From JAMLIN01 sp041676645 (GTDB taxonomy: Bacteria; Pseudomonadota; Gammaproteobacteria; Burkholderiales; Burkholderiaceae_E): a DNA stretch of 64,000 bases. The position numbers were made by a program, and so were the translations under genes. The stretch is from assembly GCA_041676645.1 (NCBI GenBank), contig JBAYRO010000005.1:1-64000 (forward strand), in the 5' to 3' direction. Shown here in pieces: positions 8,677 through 18,168 of the stretch. The notes under the pieces are model-generated. The model was not told where the DNA came from. It saw only the letters and a list, made by a program, of their open reading frames with translations, and ran no database searches. Each line of letters begins with the position of its first letter. Position 1 is the first letter of the stretch.

Positions 8677-9837
8677 ATGCGCGCCACGATCGACATCCTC
8701 GCGAAGCTGGTCGCCTTCGACACCATCAGCAGCCGGCCGAACCTCGCCCTGATCGACTGGGTCGCCGACTACCTGGCCGGCCTGGGCATCGAATCCTGGA
8801 TCCAGCACGGCGACCGCCCCGGCCACGCCAACCTGTTCGCCACCATCGGTCCGGCCGGCGTTCCCGGCGTGATGCTCAGCGGGCACTCCGATGTCGTGCC
8901 GGTCGAAGGCCAGCAGTGGCGCACCGACCCCTTCGTCCTGACGCAGGCCGATGGTCGCCTGTACGGGCGCGGCGCCGTCGACATGAAGGGATTCATCGCC
9001 TGCGTGCTCGCGCATGCGCCGCGCTTTCGCGATGCCGGCCTGAAGCAGCCGGTGCACATCGCGCTGTCGTACAACGAGGAAGCCGACATGCACGGCATGC
9101 GCATCCTCGCCAGGCATCTGGCCAGTGCGCCGGTACGACCGGCCGCCTGCGTGATCGGCGAACCGACCTCGATGCAGGTCGTGGTCGCCAACAAGGGCGC
9201 GGCCATCTACCGTGTGCGGGTACGCGGCCATTCGGTGCATTCCTCGCTGCGCGATGCCGGCGTGTCGGCGGTCGAGGTCGCCGCCGAACTGGTGGCGTTC
9301 ATCAACCGGCTCGGCGAACGCCTGCGCGAAGCCGGCCGGGACGAAGCCTTCGAGTTCCCGCACACCAGCGTGCATGTGGGCATGATCGCCGGCGGCACGG
9401 CGCACAACATCACCGCGCGCGACTGCGAATTCGTCTTCGAGATCCGCGCCTTGCCGGGCGTGACCGCCGCCACGCTGCTCGAGCAGGTGCGCGACCATGC
9501 GGAATCGGTGCTGCTGCCGCCGATGCGCGCGATCGCGCCCGACTGCGCGATCTCCTTCGAGGAAATCGTCGATGCGCCCGGCCTGGACGAGCGCGGCAAC
9601 CGCAGTCTGGCCGAAGCGCTGATGCCGTTGTGCGGCTGCCGGGCGCCGCGCCGGGTGAGCTTCGGCACCGAGGCCGGTTTCCTGGTCGCCGCCGGCGTGC
9701 CGACCGTGGTCTGCGGCCCCGGCGACATCGCCATCGCCCACCAGCCCGACGAATACGTCGAGACCAGCCAGCTCGAGGCCTGCTCGCGCTTTCTCGATGC
9801 GCTCACCGACCGCCTGCGCGCTTCACCCCTGACCTGA
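8677..9837 (+). CDS. argE: Acetylornithine deacetylase
   Basis: M20-family di-zinc amidohydrolase that releases ornithine from N-acetylornithine in arginine synthesis. Conserved blocks: LSGHSDVVPVEGQ with the first metal ligand His; YGRGAVDMKGF with the bridging Asp; LSYNEEADMHG with the catalytic Glu; and IGEPTSMQVVVANKG opening the lid domain. Length is 386 residues, normal. It stands alone upstream of the ccm operon, which starts 79 bp downstream. It is divergent from the aminotransferase with 94 bp between starts. Related M20 peptidases share these motifs, so the specificity is a good guess and not proof. Confidence 0.85.
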   Translation: MRATIDILAKLVAFDTISSRPNLALIDWVADYLAGLGIESWIQHGDRPGHANLFATIGPAGVPGVMLSGHSDVVPVEGQQWRTDPFVLTQADGRLYGRGAVDMKGFIACVLAHAPRFRDAGLKQPVHIALSYNEEADMHGMRILARHLASAPVRPAACVIGEPTSMQVVVANKGAAIYRVRVRGHSVHSSLRDAGVSAVEVAAELVAFINRLGERLREAGRDEAFEFPHTSVHVGMIAGGTAHNITARDCEFVFEIRALPGVTAATLLEQVRDHAESVLLPPMRAIAPDCAISFEEIVDAPGLDERGNRSLAEALMPLCGCRAPRRVSFGTEAGFLVAAGVPTVVCGPGDIAIAHQPDEYVETSQLEACSRFLDALTDRLRASPLT

Positions 9838-9916
9838 ATCAATGGCGGCGCACCGGGCCCCGGGGAAACACTTCATCGCTGTGCGAAAATAGGGGGATTT
9901 GACAACCTCCGTCCCG

Positions 9917-11158
9917 ATGAGCTTCTGGATCATCGCCGCGCTCCTCGTCTGCGCGGCCACCGCCGCCCTCGTGTGGCCTCTTCTCGGCGCCCGCATCGCG
10001 CAGGATCCGGAATCGACCGATTCGGGTCGTCGCCTCGCCGTCTACCGTGATCGTCGCGCCGAGATCGAGCGCGAACGCGTCGCCGGCCGCCTGAGCGATG
10101 CCGAGGCGAAGATCGCCGAGGACGAACTGCTCGACGAAGTCGCCGCCGGCTTCGACGAGGCGAGCCCGCAAGCGGCGGCCCCGACCCCGGCCGCACGCCG
10201 GCCGGTCTGGGCCCTGTCCGTCGCGATCCTGCTGCCGCTGCTGGCCCTGCTCACCTACCAGCAGGTCGGCGCGCCCGATGCAAGCAGCGCCGAGGGGCGC
10301 GCGCGCATGGCCGCGGCCACGACGACCGACGAGGTCGCCGAAGTACAGGCGGCGGTCGACGAGTTCGCGGCACGGGTGGCGGCCGAGCCCGACAACGGCG
10401 AGGCCTGGGCGATGTACGCCGCCGCCAACAAGCTCATCGGCGAGAACGAAACCGCGATACCGGCCTTCGAGCGCGCCCTGTCGCTGCTGGGCCCCCATGC
10501 GCGCCTGCTCGCTGAACTCGCCGAGGCGATCGCCATCACCCAGGGCGGGCGTTTCGCCGGCCGGCCCACCGAACTGCTCGCCCAGGCCCTGGAGGTCGAT
10601 TTGCACGACGCCAAGGCCAACGGCCTGATGGGAGCGGCGATGTTCCAGGCCGGCGACATGGGCCGCGCCCGCGACCATCTCCAGATCCTGCTCGGCCAGC
10701 TCGACCCGGCCAGCAAGCAGGCGGCCCAGATCCGCGAAGTCCTCGCCGACATGGGCGGCGACCCCGGCGCCGCCGGCCAGGCGCCGGCGCCCGCCGCGCC
10801 CGGGCCGGTCCTGGTCGCCGGCCGCGTCGAGATCGACAACGCGCGGCTGGCCGCGCTGCCGGCGGGCGCCACCGTGTTCGTCAGCGCCCGGTCGCCATCG
10901 GGGCCACGCATGCCCTTTGCCGCGATCCGCAAGCCGCTGGCCGAGTTCGACGGCCGGTTCTCGCTCGACGACGGGCAGTCGATGGTCGAACAGCGCCAGC
11001 TCTCCGATGCCGGCGAAGTGGTCGTCGAAGTGCGCATCAGCGCGAGCGGCGATGCCACCCCGAGCTCCGGCGACCTCTTCGGCGTCAGCGATCCGGTCGC
11101 GCCCGGCGACCCCCGGGCCACCGAGCTGCTGGTTCACATCGACCAGGTCGTGCCATGA
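9917..11158 (+). CDS. ccmI: Cytochrome c maturation protein CcmI (CycH)
   Basis: Part of the haem ligation module; it is thought to chaperone apocytochrome c. The N-terminus has a membrane segment (residues ~2-20). A cytoplasmic stretch follows with the family signature YRDRRAEIERERVAGRLSDAEA, then a second segment (~95-115), then a periplasmic TPR-like helical domain and a C-terminal beta-rich domain. Length is 413 residues from the ATG at 9917. A TTG at 9899 is in frame but adds only six residues. Its TGA overlaps the ccmA ATG. CcmI is usually the last ccm gene; here it is the first. Confidence 0.9.
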   Translation: MSFWIIAALLVCAATAALVWPLLGARIAQDPESTDSGRRLAVYRDRRAEIERERVAGRLSDAEAKIAEDELLDEVAAGFDEASPQAAAPTPAARRPVWALSVAILLPLLALLTYQQVGAPDASSAEGRARMAAATTTDEVAEVQAAVDEFAARVAAEPDNGEAWAMYAAANKLIGENETAIPAFERALSLLGPHARLLAELAEAIAITQGGRFAGRPTELLAQALEVDLHDAKANGLMGAAMFQAGDMGRARDHLQILLGQLDPASKQAAQIREVLADMGGDPGAAGQAPAPAAPGPVLVAGRVEIDNARLAALPAGATVFVSARSPSGPRMPFAAIRKPLAEFDGRFSLDDGQSMVEQRQLSDAGEVVVEVRISASGDATPSSGDLFGVSDPVAPGDPRATELLVHIDQVVP

Positions 11159-11811
11159 ACGGCGCGGCCGCCGTCGGCGAGGATCGCCTCGAGGTGGAGG
11201 ATCTCGCCTGCGCCGCCGGCATCCGCATCCTGTTCGACGGCGTCGGCTTCACGCTCGGGCCGGGGCAGTGGATCCGCCTGCGGGGCCCCAACGGCTGCGG
11301 CAAGTCCACCCTGCTGCGCGCCCTCGCGGGGCTCGGCCGGCCGGTCGGCGGCACGGTGCGCTGGCGCGGCGCGCCCACTTCCGATACGCGCGAGCAGTGG
11401 CACGCCGCGTTCGCCTACCAGGGCCACCTGCCGGCCTGCAAGGATGGCCTCAGCGCTGCCGAGAACCTGCACTGGCAGCTCGCGCTCGATGGCGAGGCGA
11501 GCTCGCCGGCGCGCCTGCGCGAACTGCTCGGGCGCGTCGGCATCGAGCGCCAGGCGCGCCTGGCCTACCAGCGCCTGTCGGCCGGCCAGCGGCGCCGGCT
11601 CGGCCTCGCCCGCCTGGTGGCGCTGCACCGGCCCCTGTGGCTGCTCGACGAACCGACCACGGCGCTCGATGCCGACGGCCAGGCGCTCTTTGGCGAGCTG
11701 CTCGATGCCCACCTGGCCGCCGGCGGCCTCGCGATCTGCGCCACCCACCTCGACCTCCCGGTCGGGGCCGCGGCGATCCCGCTCGAGCTGGGCGGCAGGC
11801 GCGGGGCATGA
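11155..11811 (+). CDS. ccmA: Haem exporter ATP-binding subunit CcmA
   Basis: ATPase of the CcmABCD complex, which releases holo-CcmE after haem loading. It has Walker A GPNGCGKST (near residue 43), the ABC signature LSAGQRRRLGLARL, and Walker B LWLLDEPTTALD followed by a conserved His (ATHLDL). Length is 218 residues. It overlaps ccmI (ATGA) and ccmB (ATGA), so the module is translated as a coupled series. Confidence 0.95.
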   Translation: MNGAAAVGEDRLEVEDLACAAGIRILFDGVGFTLGPGQWIRLRGPNGCGKSTLLRALAGLGRPVGGTVRWRGAPTSDTREQWHAAFAYQGHLPACKDGLSAAENLHWQLALDGEASSPARLRELLGRVGIERQARLAYQRLSAGQRRRLGLARLVALHRPLWLLDEPTTALDADGQALFGELLDAHLAAGGLAICATHLDLPVGAAAIPLELGGRRGA

Positions 11812-12482
11812 ACGCCGGCGCCGCGATTCTCTGGGGCCTGCGCCGCGATCTTGCGCTGGCGATGCGCTCGCGCGCCGAGATCGCGATCGTCCTCGTGTTC
11901 TTCCTGCTGGTCACCAGCCTGTTTCCGCTCGGACTCGATCCCGATCCGGTGCTGCTCTCGAAGATCGCCCCCGGGATCGCCTGGGTCGCCGCCCTGCTCG
12001 CGAGCCTGCTCGGGCTGCCGCGGCTGTTCGCCGGCGACCATGCCGACGGCAGCCTCGAGCAGATCGCGCTGGCCGCCGCCCCGCTGCCCGCACTGGTCGC
12101 CGGCAAGGTGCTCGCGCACTGGGTGGCCACCAGCCTGCCCCTGGTCCTGCTGGCGCCACTGGTCGGGATCCAGTTCGGCCTGGAGCCGGTTTCCACCGGC
12201 ATCCTTGTCGCCACCCTGTTGCTCGGCACTCCGGTGCTCGCCTGGCTGGGCGCCATCGGCGCCGCGCTCACCCTCGGCGCCCGGGGCGGGGCCGCCCTGC
12301 TCGCGCTGCTGGTGCTGCCGCTGGCGGTCCCGGTGCTGGTGTTCGGGGCGGGGGCGGTCGAGTCGAGCCGTGCCGGCCTGGGCGCCCAGGCCCACCTGTC
12401 CCTGCTCGCGGCAGGGGCTATCCTGTCGACGGTCTTCGGTCCGTTCGTCACCGCCCTGGCGGTTAGAATCTCATTCGAGTGA
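11808..12482 (+). CDS. ccmB: Haem exporter membrane subunit CcmB
   Basis: Membrane partner of CcmA. Six hydrophobic segments are visible in 224 residues. The family-typical N-terminal stretch RRDLALAMRSRAEI is followed by VFFLLVTSLFPLGLDPDPVLL, and GDHADGSLEQ appears near residue 80. The ATG overlaps the ccmA stop; ccmC follows one base after the TGA. Confidence 0.94.
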   Translation: MNAGAAILWGLRRDLALAMRSRAEIAIVLVFFLLVTSLFPLGLDPDPVLLSKIAPGIAWVAALLASLLGLPRLFAGDHADGSLEQIALAAAPLPALVAGKVLAHWVATSLPLVLLAPLVGIQFGLEPVSTGILVATLLLGTPVLAWLGAIGAALTLGARGGAALLALLVLPLAVPVLVFGAGAVESSRAGLGAQAHLSLLAAGAILSTVFGPFVTALAVRISFE

Positions 12483-12483
12483 T

Positions 12484-13218
12484 ATGGCAGGCAGCGGATT
12501 CTTCAGATTCTCCTCCCCGGCGAGCTTCTTTCCCCTCGCCGGCAGACTCGTGCCGGTCTTCGGGTGGCTGGCCGTCCTGCTCACCGTCGTGGGCCTGTAC
12601 ATCGGCTTCCTGGTCGCGCCCACCGACTTCCAGCAGGGCGAGTCCTACCGCATCATCTTCATCCATGTGCCGGCGGCCTGGATGGCGATGTTCACCTATC
12701 TCGTGATCGCCGGCTGGAGCGCGGCCTCGCTCGTCTGGAACACCCGGCTCTCGGCCATGATGGCCCAGGCGCTGGTGCCGACCGGCGCAATGTTCGCCTT
12801 CATCTCGCTCTGGTCGGGCGCGTTCTGGGGCCGGCCCACCTGGGGTACGTACTGGGTCTGGGATGCCCGGCTGACCTCCACCCTGATCCTGCTGTTCCTG
12901 TACATCGGGCTGATGGCGCTGCGCTCGGCGATCGAGGACCCGCGCCGCGCCGACCGGGCCTGCGCGGTGCTGGCCCTGGTCGGCTCGGTCAACGTGCCGA
13001 TCATCTATTTCTCGGTACAGTGGTGGAACACGCTCCACCAGGGAGCCAGCGTCTCGCTCACCGCCGCGCCGACGATGGCGGCAACCATGCTGGCCGGGAT
13101 GCTCGTCATGAGCGTCGCGGCCTGGGCCTACACGATCTCGGCGGCCCTGCACCGGGTACGCTCGATCATTCTCGAGCGCGAAGCCCACGCCCGCTGGACC
13201 CGGGAGGTCGCACGATGA
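12484..13218 (+). CDS. ccmC: Haem transporter/lyase CcmC
   Basis: Integral membrane protein that attaches haem to CcmE. Its haem-handling WWD domain is visible as [18 protein letters not shown], flanked by conserved His residues ([10 protein letters not shown] before it, [10 protein letters not shown] after it). Six hydrophobic segments, 244 residues. It starts one base after the ccmB stop and overlaps ccmD by four bases. Confidence 0.95.
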   Translation: MAGSGFFRFSSPASFFPLAGRLVPVFGWLAVLLTVVGLYIGFLVAPTDFQQGESYRIIFIHVPAAWMAMFTYLVIAGWSAASLVWNTRLSAMMAQALVPTGAMFAFISLWSGAFWGRPTWGTYWVWDARLTSTLILLFLYIGLMALRSAIEDPRRADRACAVLALVGSVNVPIIYFSVQWWNTLHQGASVSLTAAPTMAATMLAGMLVMSVAAWAYTISAALHRVRSIILEREAHARWTREVAR

Positions 13219-13388
13219 TCGAATGGCTGTCGATGGGCGGCTACGCCTACTACGTCTGGATGTCGTACGGGATGCTCGCGATCGCGATCGCGATCGAGGT
13301 GTTCGCCCTGGTGGCACGCCGCCGCCGCGCCCTCGAGCAGGTCGAGCAATACGACGAAGAAACAGGATTCACGGAAGAAGCCACATGA
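13215..13388 (+). CDS. ccmD: Haem exporter protein CcmD
   Basis: A 57-residue single-span protein that stabilises CcmE release from the CcmABC complex. It reads [20 protein letters not shown] at the start, then a hydrophobic helix ending in RRRRALEQ. This matches CcmD: the MGGYA(Y)YVW motif, one TM and a basic stop-transfer. Overlaps ccmC and ccmE by four bases each. Confidence 0.92.
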   Translation: MIEWLSMGGYAYYVWMSYGMLAIAIAIEVFALVARRRRALEQVEQYDEETGFTEEAT

Positions 13389-13849
13389 CGATCAAGCCAC
13401 GCCACCGACGTTTCGCCTGGGTCGCCGCCGGACTGGTGGCACTGGGCATCGCCGCCGCGCTGGTGCTCAATGCACTGGGCAGCAACATGTCCTGGTTCAT
13501 CACGCCGACCGAAGTCGCCGAAGGCAAGGCGCCGGCCGAACGCAACTTCCGGATCGGCGGCCTGGTCGAACCGGGCAGCCTCCAGCGCGCCGACGACCGC
13601 GTCGGCGGCACCTTCCGGGTCACCGACGGCAACAATGCCATCCTGGTGAGCTACACGGGCATCCTGCCCGATCTCTTCAAGGAAGGCCGGGGCGTCGTCG
13701 CGCAGGGACGCCTGACCGGCAACGGCGGCTTCGACGCCACCGAGGTGCTCGCCAAGCACGACGAGAACTACATGCCGCCCGAAGCGGCAGAGGCCCTGGA
13801 GCGCGCCGGCCATCCGGTCAACGCCGGCGCCCAGGCGAAGCAGCAATGA
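13385..13849 (+). CDS. ccmE: Cytochrome c-type biogenesis haem chaperone CcmE
   Basis: Periplasmic, membrane-anchored carrier that binds haem covalently and passes it to CcmF. One N-terminal TM (residues ~10-30), then an OB-fold domain with [12 protein letters not shown] and [16 protein letters not shown]. The haem-attachment His125 is in [10 protein letters not shown], with the axial ligand Tyr129. Length is 154 residues. Overlaps ccmD and ccmF by four bases. Confidence 0.96.
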   Translation: MTIKPRHRRFAWVAAGLVALGIAAALVLNALGSNMSWFITPTEVAEGKAPAERNFRIGGLVEPGSLQRADDRVGGTFRVTDGNNAILVSYTGILPDLFKEGRGVVAQGRLTGNGGFDATEVLAKHDENYMPPEAAEALERAGHPVNAGAQAKQQ

Positions 13850-15855
13850 TCATCGAGATCGGCCATTTCGCCCTCACGATCGCCCTGGTGCTGGGGCTTC
13901 TGCTGGGCATCCTGCCGATGGTCGGGGCGCATCGACGCGACGTCCGCCTGATGGCGGTGGCCCAGCCGGCGGCGGTCGCGCAGTTCGGGGCGATCACGAT
14001 CGCCTTCGCCGCCCTGATCGCGGGCTTCGTCGGCAACGATTTCTCGGTGCTGCTGATCGCCAATCATTCGAACACCGACCTGCCGCTCGACCTGCGGGTC
14101 GCCGCAAGCTGGGGCTCGCACGAGGGCTCGATGCTGCTCTGGTCGCTGATGCTCTCGGCCTGGACCTGCGCGGTCGCCGCCTTCTCGCGCAGCCTCTCGA
14201 CGGTGCTGCGGGCACGCGTCCTCGGTGTCCTGGGCCTGATCTCCGTCGGCTTCCTGCTGTTCCTGCTGTTCACCTCCAATCCCTTCGAGCGCCTGCTGCC
14301 GGCGGCCGCCCAGGGCCGCGACCTCAACCCCCTGCTGCAGGACCCGGGCATGGTGTTCCACCCGCCGCTGCTCTACATGGGCTACGTCGGGCTGTCGGTG
14401 GCCTTCGCCTTCGCGGTCGCCGGCCTGATCGGCGGTGGTTTCGACGCCGCCTGGGCGCGCTGGGCCCGGCCCTGGACCACGGTCGCCTGGGCCTTCCTCA
14501 CCCTGGGCATCGCGCTGGGTTCCTTCTGGGCCTACTACGAGCTCGGCTGGGGCGGCTGGTGGTTCTGGGATCCGGTCGAGAATGCCTCCTTCATGCCCTG
14601 GCTGGTCGCCACCGCCCTGATCCATTCGCTGGCGGTGGCCGAGAAGCGCGGCGCCTTCCGCAGCTGGACCGTGCTGCTGGCCATTCTCGGCTTCAGCCTC
14701 AGCCTGATGGGCACCTTCCTCGTGCGCTCGGGCGTGCTCACCTCGGTGCATGCCTTCGCCACCGATCCGGCGCGCGGCGTCTTCATCCTCGCCTTCCTCG
14801 TGCTGGTGATCGGCGGCTCGCTGATCCTGTTCGCCTGGCGCGCGCCGACCATCGGCGCCGGGAACTCCTTCAGCGCGATCTCGCGCGAATCCATGCTGCT
14901 GGCCAACAACATCCTGCTGGTGGTGGCGATGGCGGCGGTGATGCTCGGCACGCTGTATCCGCTGGTGCTCGACACCCTGGGCCTGGGCAAGATCTCGGTC
15001 GGCCCGCCCTACTTCGATGCGGTCTTCGTGCCGGTGATGGCGCCGGCGCTCTTTCTCATCGCGGTCGGCCCGCTGGCGCGCTGGAAGCGCACCGAGCTGC
15101 CGCCACTGGTGAGCCGCCTGCGCTGGGCCTTCGCGATCAGCGTGATCTCCGCCCTGCTCGCACCGGTGGCGGCGGTCGCCGCCGGCGTCGACGGCCCGGC
15201 CTGGCGGCCGCTCACCAGCGTCGGGCTCGCCTTCGGCTTCTGGATCAGCGCCGGGGTCGTGGTCGCGATCCTCGACAGCCTGCGCACGCCCGGCCGGCCG
15301 TTCTCGATCGCGCATGCGGCCAGCCGGGCGCGGATGCAGCCGCCCAGTGTCTGGGGCATGCACCTGGCCCATCTCGGCGTCGCCGCCTTCGTGTTCGGGG
15401 TGACGCTGGTCAACAGCTACGAGATCGGCGTCGAGGCGCGGGCCGAAGTCGGCGACACGATCAGCCTCGGCGACTACGAGTTCCGCTTCACCGGCCTGGA
15501 CCACATCGTGGGGCCCAACTACGACTCCGATCGCGGGCATTTCGAGGTGCGCGATTCATCCGGCGCACTGGTGGCCCTGCTGCATCCCGAGAAGCGCGTC
15601 TACCGGGCCAGCGGCCAGCCGATGACCGAGGCGGCGATCGATCGCAGCCTGGTGCGCGACATCTACGTCTCGATGGGCGAGCCGCTGGGCGGCACCGTCT
15701 GGGCCATCCGCGCCCATGTCAAGCCATTCGTCAACTGGATCTGGATCGGCTGCCTGATGATGGCCGGCGGCGGCTTCCTGGCGGTTGCCGACAAGCGCTA
15801 TCGCCGGCGCGTCACCCAGCGCGAGGCGCGCGCGGTGGCTGCCGCCCGGGCCTGA
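13846..15855 (+). CDS. ccmF: Haem lyase subunit CcmF
   Basis: Large membrane protein that joins haem to apocytochrome c and reduces the haem. The WWD domain is [20 protein letters not shown] near residue 230. Conserved His residues flank it ([13 protein letters not shown] before, [15 protein letters not shown] after). Many hydrophobic segments in 669 residues, plus a periplasmic domain near the C-terminus (~505-620). Twelve bases separate it from ccmG. Confidence 0.96.
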   Translation: MIIEIGHFALTIALVLGLLLGILPMVGAHRRDVRLMAVAQPAAVAQFGAITIAFAALIAGFVGNDFSVLLIANHSNTDLPLDLRVAASWGSHEGSMLLWSLMLSAWTCAVAAFSRSLSTVLRARVLGVLGLISVGFLLFLLFTSNPFERLLPAAAQGRDLNPLLQDPGMVFHPPLLYMGYVGLSVAFAFAVAGLIGGGFDAAWARWARPWTTVAWAFLTLGIALGSFWAYYELGWGGWWFWDPVENASFMPWLVATALIHSLAVAEKRGAFRSWTVLLAILGFSLSLMGTFLVRSGVLTSVHAFATDPARGVFILAFLVLVIGGSLILFAWRAPTIGAGNSFSAISRESMLLANNILLVVAMAAVMLGTLYPLVLDTLGLGKISVGPPYFDAVFVPVMAPALFLIAVGPLARWKRTELPPLVSRLRWAFAISVISALLAPVAAVAAGVDGPAWRPLTSVGLAFGFWISAGVVVAILDSLRTPGRPFSIAHAASRARMQPPSVWGMHLAHLGVAAFVFGVTLVNSYEIGVEARAEVGDTISLGDYEFRFTGLDHIVGPNYDSDRGHFEVRDSSGALVALLHPEKRVYRASGQPMTEAAIDRSLVRDIYVSMGEPLGGTVWAIRAHVKPFVNWIWIGCLMMAGGGFLAVADKRYRRRVTQREARAVAAARA

Positions 15856-15867
15856 ACGACAAACCCC

Positions 15868-16410
15868 ATGCGAAGCCTGCGATTCATCATTCCGCTGCTG
15901 CTCTTCGCGGCGATCGGCATGTTCCTGTACAAGGGACTGTCCAACGATCCGCGCATCATTCCCTCGCCGCTGGTCGGCAAGCCGGCCCCGGATTTCTCGC
16001 TGCCGATCCTCGGCGCCGACGGCCGGGCCTGGGGTCCCGAGGAGATGCGCGGCAAGGTGTGGCTGCTCAACATCTGGGGCTCCTGGTGCGCGGCCTGCCA
16101 GATCGAACATCCGCTGTTCAACCAGATCGCGCGCGACGGCACCCTGCCCCTGGTGGGCCTGGCCTGGAAGGACGATCCGCAGGCCTCGGCCCGCTGGCTC
16201 GACAGGCTGGGCGATCCGTACACGGTCGTGATCAGCGACATCCAGGGCCGGGCCGCGATCGACTACGGCGTCTATGGCGCGCCCGAGAGCTTCCTGATCG
16301 ACAAGCGCGGGGTGATCCGCTTCAAGCAGACCGGGCCCTTCTCGCCGGAGAGCATCCGCGACACCCTGATGCCCCTGGTACGCGAGCTCGAAGCCGAGCC
16401 GGAGACCTGA
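15868..16410 (+). CDS. ccmG: Thiol:disulfide interchange protein CcmG (DsbE)
   Basis: Membrane-tethered periplasmic thioredoxin that keeps apocytochrome c or CcmH reduced. An N-terminal anchor (residues ~5-22) precedes a thioredoxin domain with the redox pair Cys74/Cys77 in NIWGSWCAACQIEHP and the conserved cis-proline region YGAPESFLID. The central dipeptide is AA, where many CcmG proteins have PS or PT. Length is 180 residues. Its TGA is immediately followed, in the same frame, by the GTG of ccmH. Confidence 0.94.
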   Translation: MRSLRFIIPLLLFAAIGMFLYKGLSNDPRIIPSPLVGKPAPDFSLPILGADGRAWGPEEMRGKVWLLNIWGSWCAACQIEHPLFNQIARDGTLPLVGLAWKDDPQASARWLDRLGDPYTVVISDIQGRAAIDYGVYGAPESFLIDKRGVIRFKQTGPFSPESIRDTLMPLVRELEAEPET

Positions 16411-16854
16411 GTGAGCGCATCATCGACCAACATTCCGATCGACGAGGACCGCTACCAGTCCCTGGCCGAGGAACTGCGCTGCCTCGTCTGCCAGAACCAG
16501 TCGCTCGCCGATTCCAGCGCCGAGCTCGCCGGCGACCTTCGCGACGAAGTCCGCGAGCAGATGGCGAGCGGACGCAGCAACGCAGAGATCAAGGACTTCC
16601 TGGTCGCCCGCTACGGGGACTTCGTCCTGTTCAGGCCGCCGGTCAAGCAGACCACCTGGGCACTGTGGGCCGGCCCCTTCGCGCTGCTGGCGACCGGCGC
16701 CGGCGCCTGGTGGCTGGTGCAGCGCCGCCAGCGCCTCGGCGGCCCGAGCGGCACTGCAGCCCCCCGGCCGGGCGGTTCCGCCCCGGCCCGAGCCGGCGCC
16801 GAAGCCGGCCCCGAAGATGCCGAGCGCGAGAAGGCGCGCCGCCTGCTCGACTGA
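16411..16854 (+). CDS. ccmH: Cytochrome c-type biogenesis protein CcmH (CcmL-type), no signal peptide
   Basis: Thiol-reducing subunit acting on the apocytochrome CXXCH site. The redox motif is LRCLVCQNQSLADS with Cys24 and Cys27. The helix-bundle motif EIKDFLVARYGDFVLF follows, then one TM (~residues 80-100) and a Pro/Ala-rich tail. Length is 147 residues from the GTG at 16411. Known CcmH proteins carry an N-terminal export signal. Here only about 20 polar residues precede the redox domain. No earlier start is possible, because the codon just upstream is the ccmG stop in the same frame. Last gene of the operon. Confidence 0.9.
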   Translation: MSASSTNIPIDEDRYQSLAEELRCLVCQNQSLADSSAELAGDLRDEVREQMASGRSNAEIKDFLVARYGDFVLFRPPVKQTTWALWAGPFALLATGAGAWWLVQRRQRLGGPSGTAAPRPGGSAPARAGAEAGPEDAEREKARRLLD

Positions 16855-16872
16855 ACCTGTCGGGTAACAGGT

Positions 16873-16938
16873 GTCGCGGGTAATGGGGTCAGACTCCATT
16901 TACCTTGGTAAATGGAGTCTGACCCCATTACCCGCGAC
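16873..16938. repeat. 66-bp inverted repeat (32-bp perfect arms, 2-base loop)
   Basis: The arms 16873-16904 and 16907-16938 are exact reverse complements around TT. The inner core ATGGGGTCAGACTC...GAGTCTGACCCCAT is shared with 4941-4994. The outer 8-10 bases of each arm differ between the two loci but are symmetric at each. It lies between convergent genes (ccmH on plus, MFS on minus; the MFS stop is four bases beyond). There is no T run next to it, so it is a weaker terminator candidate than the first copy. Confidence 0.9.
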
Positions 16939-16941
16939 CCA

Positions 16942-18168
16942 TTATCCGGTTACGGTGCGACGCTCGTACGCTGCCAGCAGGCCCGCGATCACGAGGACGA
17001 CCACGGAAAGCGCTCCGGTGACGATCCAGGTATGGGACCAGCCGCCGCTCGCCGCCGCTACCCAGGCCACCAGCGGCGGCGCCAGCAGCTGGCCGATGCC
17101 GGCTCCCTGCTGGACCAGGCCGACCGTCGTGCCGACCGCCTGGAGCCCCGGGGCATGGCGCGGCACGCAGGCAAAGAGCGTCCCGGGGATCAGCCCGGCG
17201 ACCAGGCTCAGCACCACCACGGCGGCGTAACGGACGCCGAAACCCGCGTCCGAGCCGAAGGCCAGCCATTCGCAGGCGATCATCACGATCGCGGTGAACG
17301 CGATCAGCGCCGCCGGCGATGCGCCCCGGTGCATCAGGCGACCGGCGGCGATGTTGCCGATCGCATTGACCGCCACCGCGACGGCGGTCAGCGCGCCCAC
17401 CACGCCGGGATCGACGCCGGCTTCCTCGTAGATCGTCGGCAGGAAGCCGAAGATGCTGATGAACTGCCCGGCATAGAAGCCGAAGCACAGCGAGAGCAGC
17501 CAGGGGCCGGGCCGGCGGATCGTGGCCCGCAGGAGCGGACCGAGGGCGACCGAGGGCGATGTCCGCGGACCGTCGGCGGGCACCCGCAGCAGGATGGCGG
17601 CGGCACTGGCGAAGGACACCAGGCCGATCAGCACCCAGCTCGTCCGCCAGCCCCAGTCGGCGAGCAGCCACGGCATCACGAGAAGCGCGGTCGCGAACCC
17701 GATCGGCATGTAGGCGCCCCAGAGCCCCAGCCAGCCGCTGATCGCCCGCGGGCCGACCGCCCGGGCGATCAGCGAGGGTCCGGGCAGGACGCTCATGATG
17801 AAGGCGACGCTCTCGACCGCCCGCCAGGCCAGGGCCGCGGCGGGCGAAGCCGCGCCGGCGCCGCCGATGCTCGCCAGCCCGAGCAGGACCAGGCCGGTGA
17901 CCTGGATCCGGCGCGGACCGAAGCGATCGGCCAGCGCCCCGCCCATGATGCCGATCATGGCGCTGCCCAGCTGGAACAGCGCGACCAGGAAGCCGGCGGT
18001 GACCAGCTCCATCTGCAGGGTATCCCGGATCGCCGGCAGCGCCGGCGGCAGCTTGCCGACATGCAGCGCCGCCACCACGCCGGCGGCGAGCACCGGCACG
18101 GCCGTCGCGGGTCGATGCGCCGCGACCGGCTCGCGCGGCGACACCGGATCCGGATCGGCAGCGGGCAT
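16942..18168 (-). CDS. MFS transporter
   Basis: Inner-membrane major facilitator protein with about 12 hydrophobic segments in 408 residues. The loop 2-3 motif appears as GGALADRFGPRRIQ (MFS motif A). WLGLWGAYMPIG resembles motif in helix 5 of CynX/NimT-like carriers. Substrate not identifiable. The start at 18168 (MPAADPDPVSPREP) is chosen because upstream in-frame sequence is Arg-rich and not membrane-like. It converges on the ccm operon and is divergent from the lipoprotein gene, with 199 bp between the starts. Confidence 0.85.
   Translation of the reverse strand: MPAADPDPVSPREPVAAHRPATAVPVLAAGVVAALHVGKLPPALPAIRDTLQMELVTAGFLVALFQLGSAMIGIMGGALADRFGPRRIQVTGLVLLGLASIGGAGAASPAAALAWRAVESVAFIMSVLPGPSLIARAVGPRAISGWLGLWGAYMPIGFATALLVMPWLLADWGWRTSWVLIGLVSFASAAAILLRVPADGPRTSPSVALGPLLRATIRRPGPWLLSLCFGFYAGQFISIFGFLPTIYEEAGVDPGVVGALTAVAVAVNAIGNIAAGRLMHRGASPAALIAFTAIVMIACEWLAFGSDAGFGVRYAAVVVLSLVAGLIPGTLFACVPRHAPGLQAVGTTVGLVQQGAGIGQLLAPPLVAWVAAASGGWSHTWIVTGALSVVVLVIAGLLAAYERRTVTG

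Noticed and set aside
12464..12469. TAGAAT just before ccmC as an internal promoter
   Set aside because: It lies in the end of ccmB, lacks a -35, and the operon is tightly coupled by overlapping codons.
16408..16410. Selenocysteine insertion at the ccmG TGA
   Set aside because: The TGA follows the end of the conserved thioredoxin fold and not a Cys position, and I see no selenocysteine-type hairpin after it.
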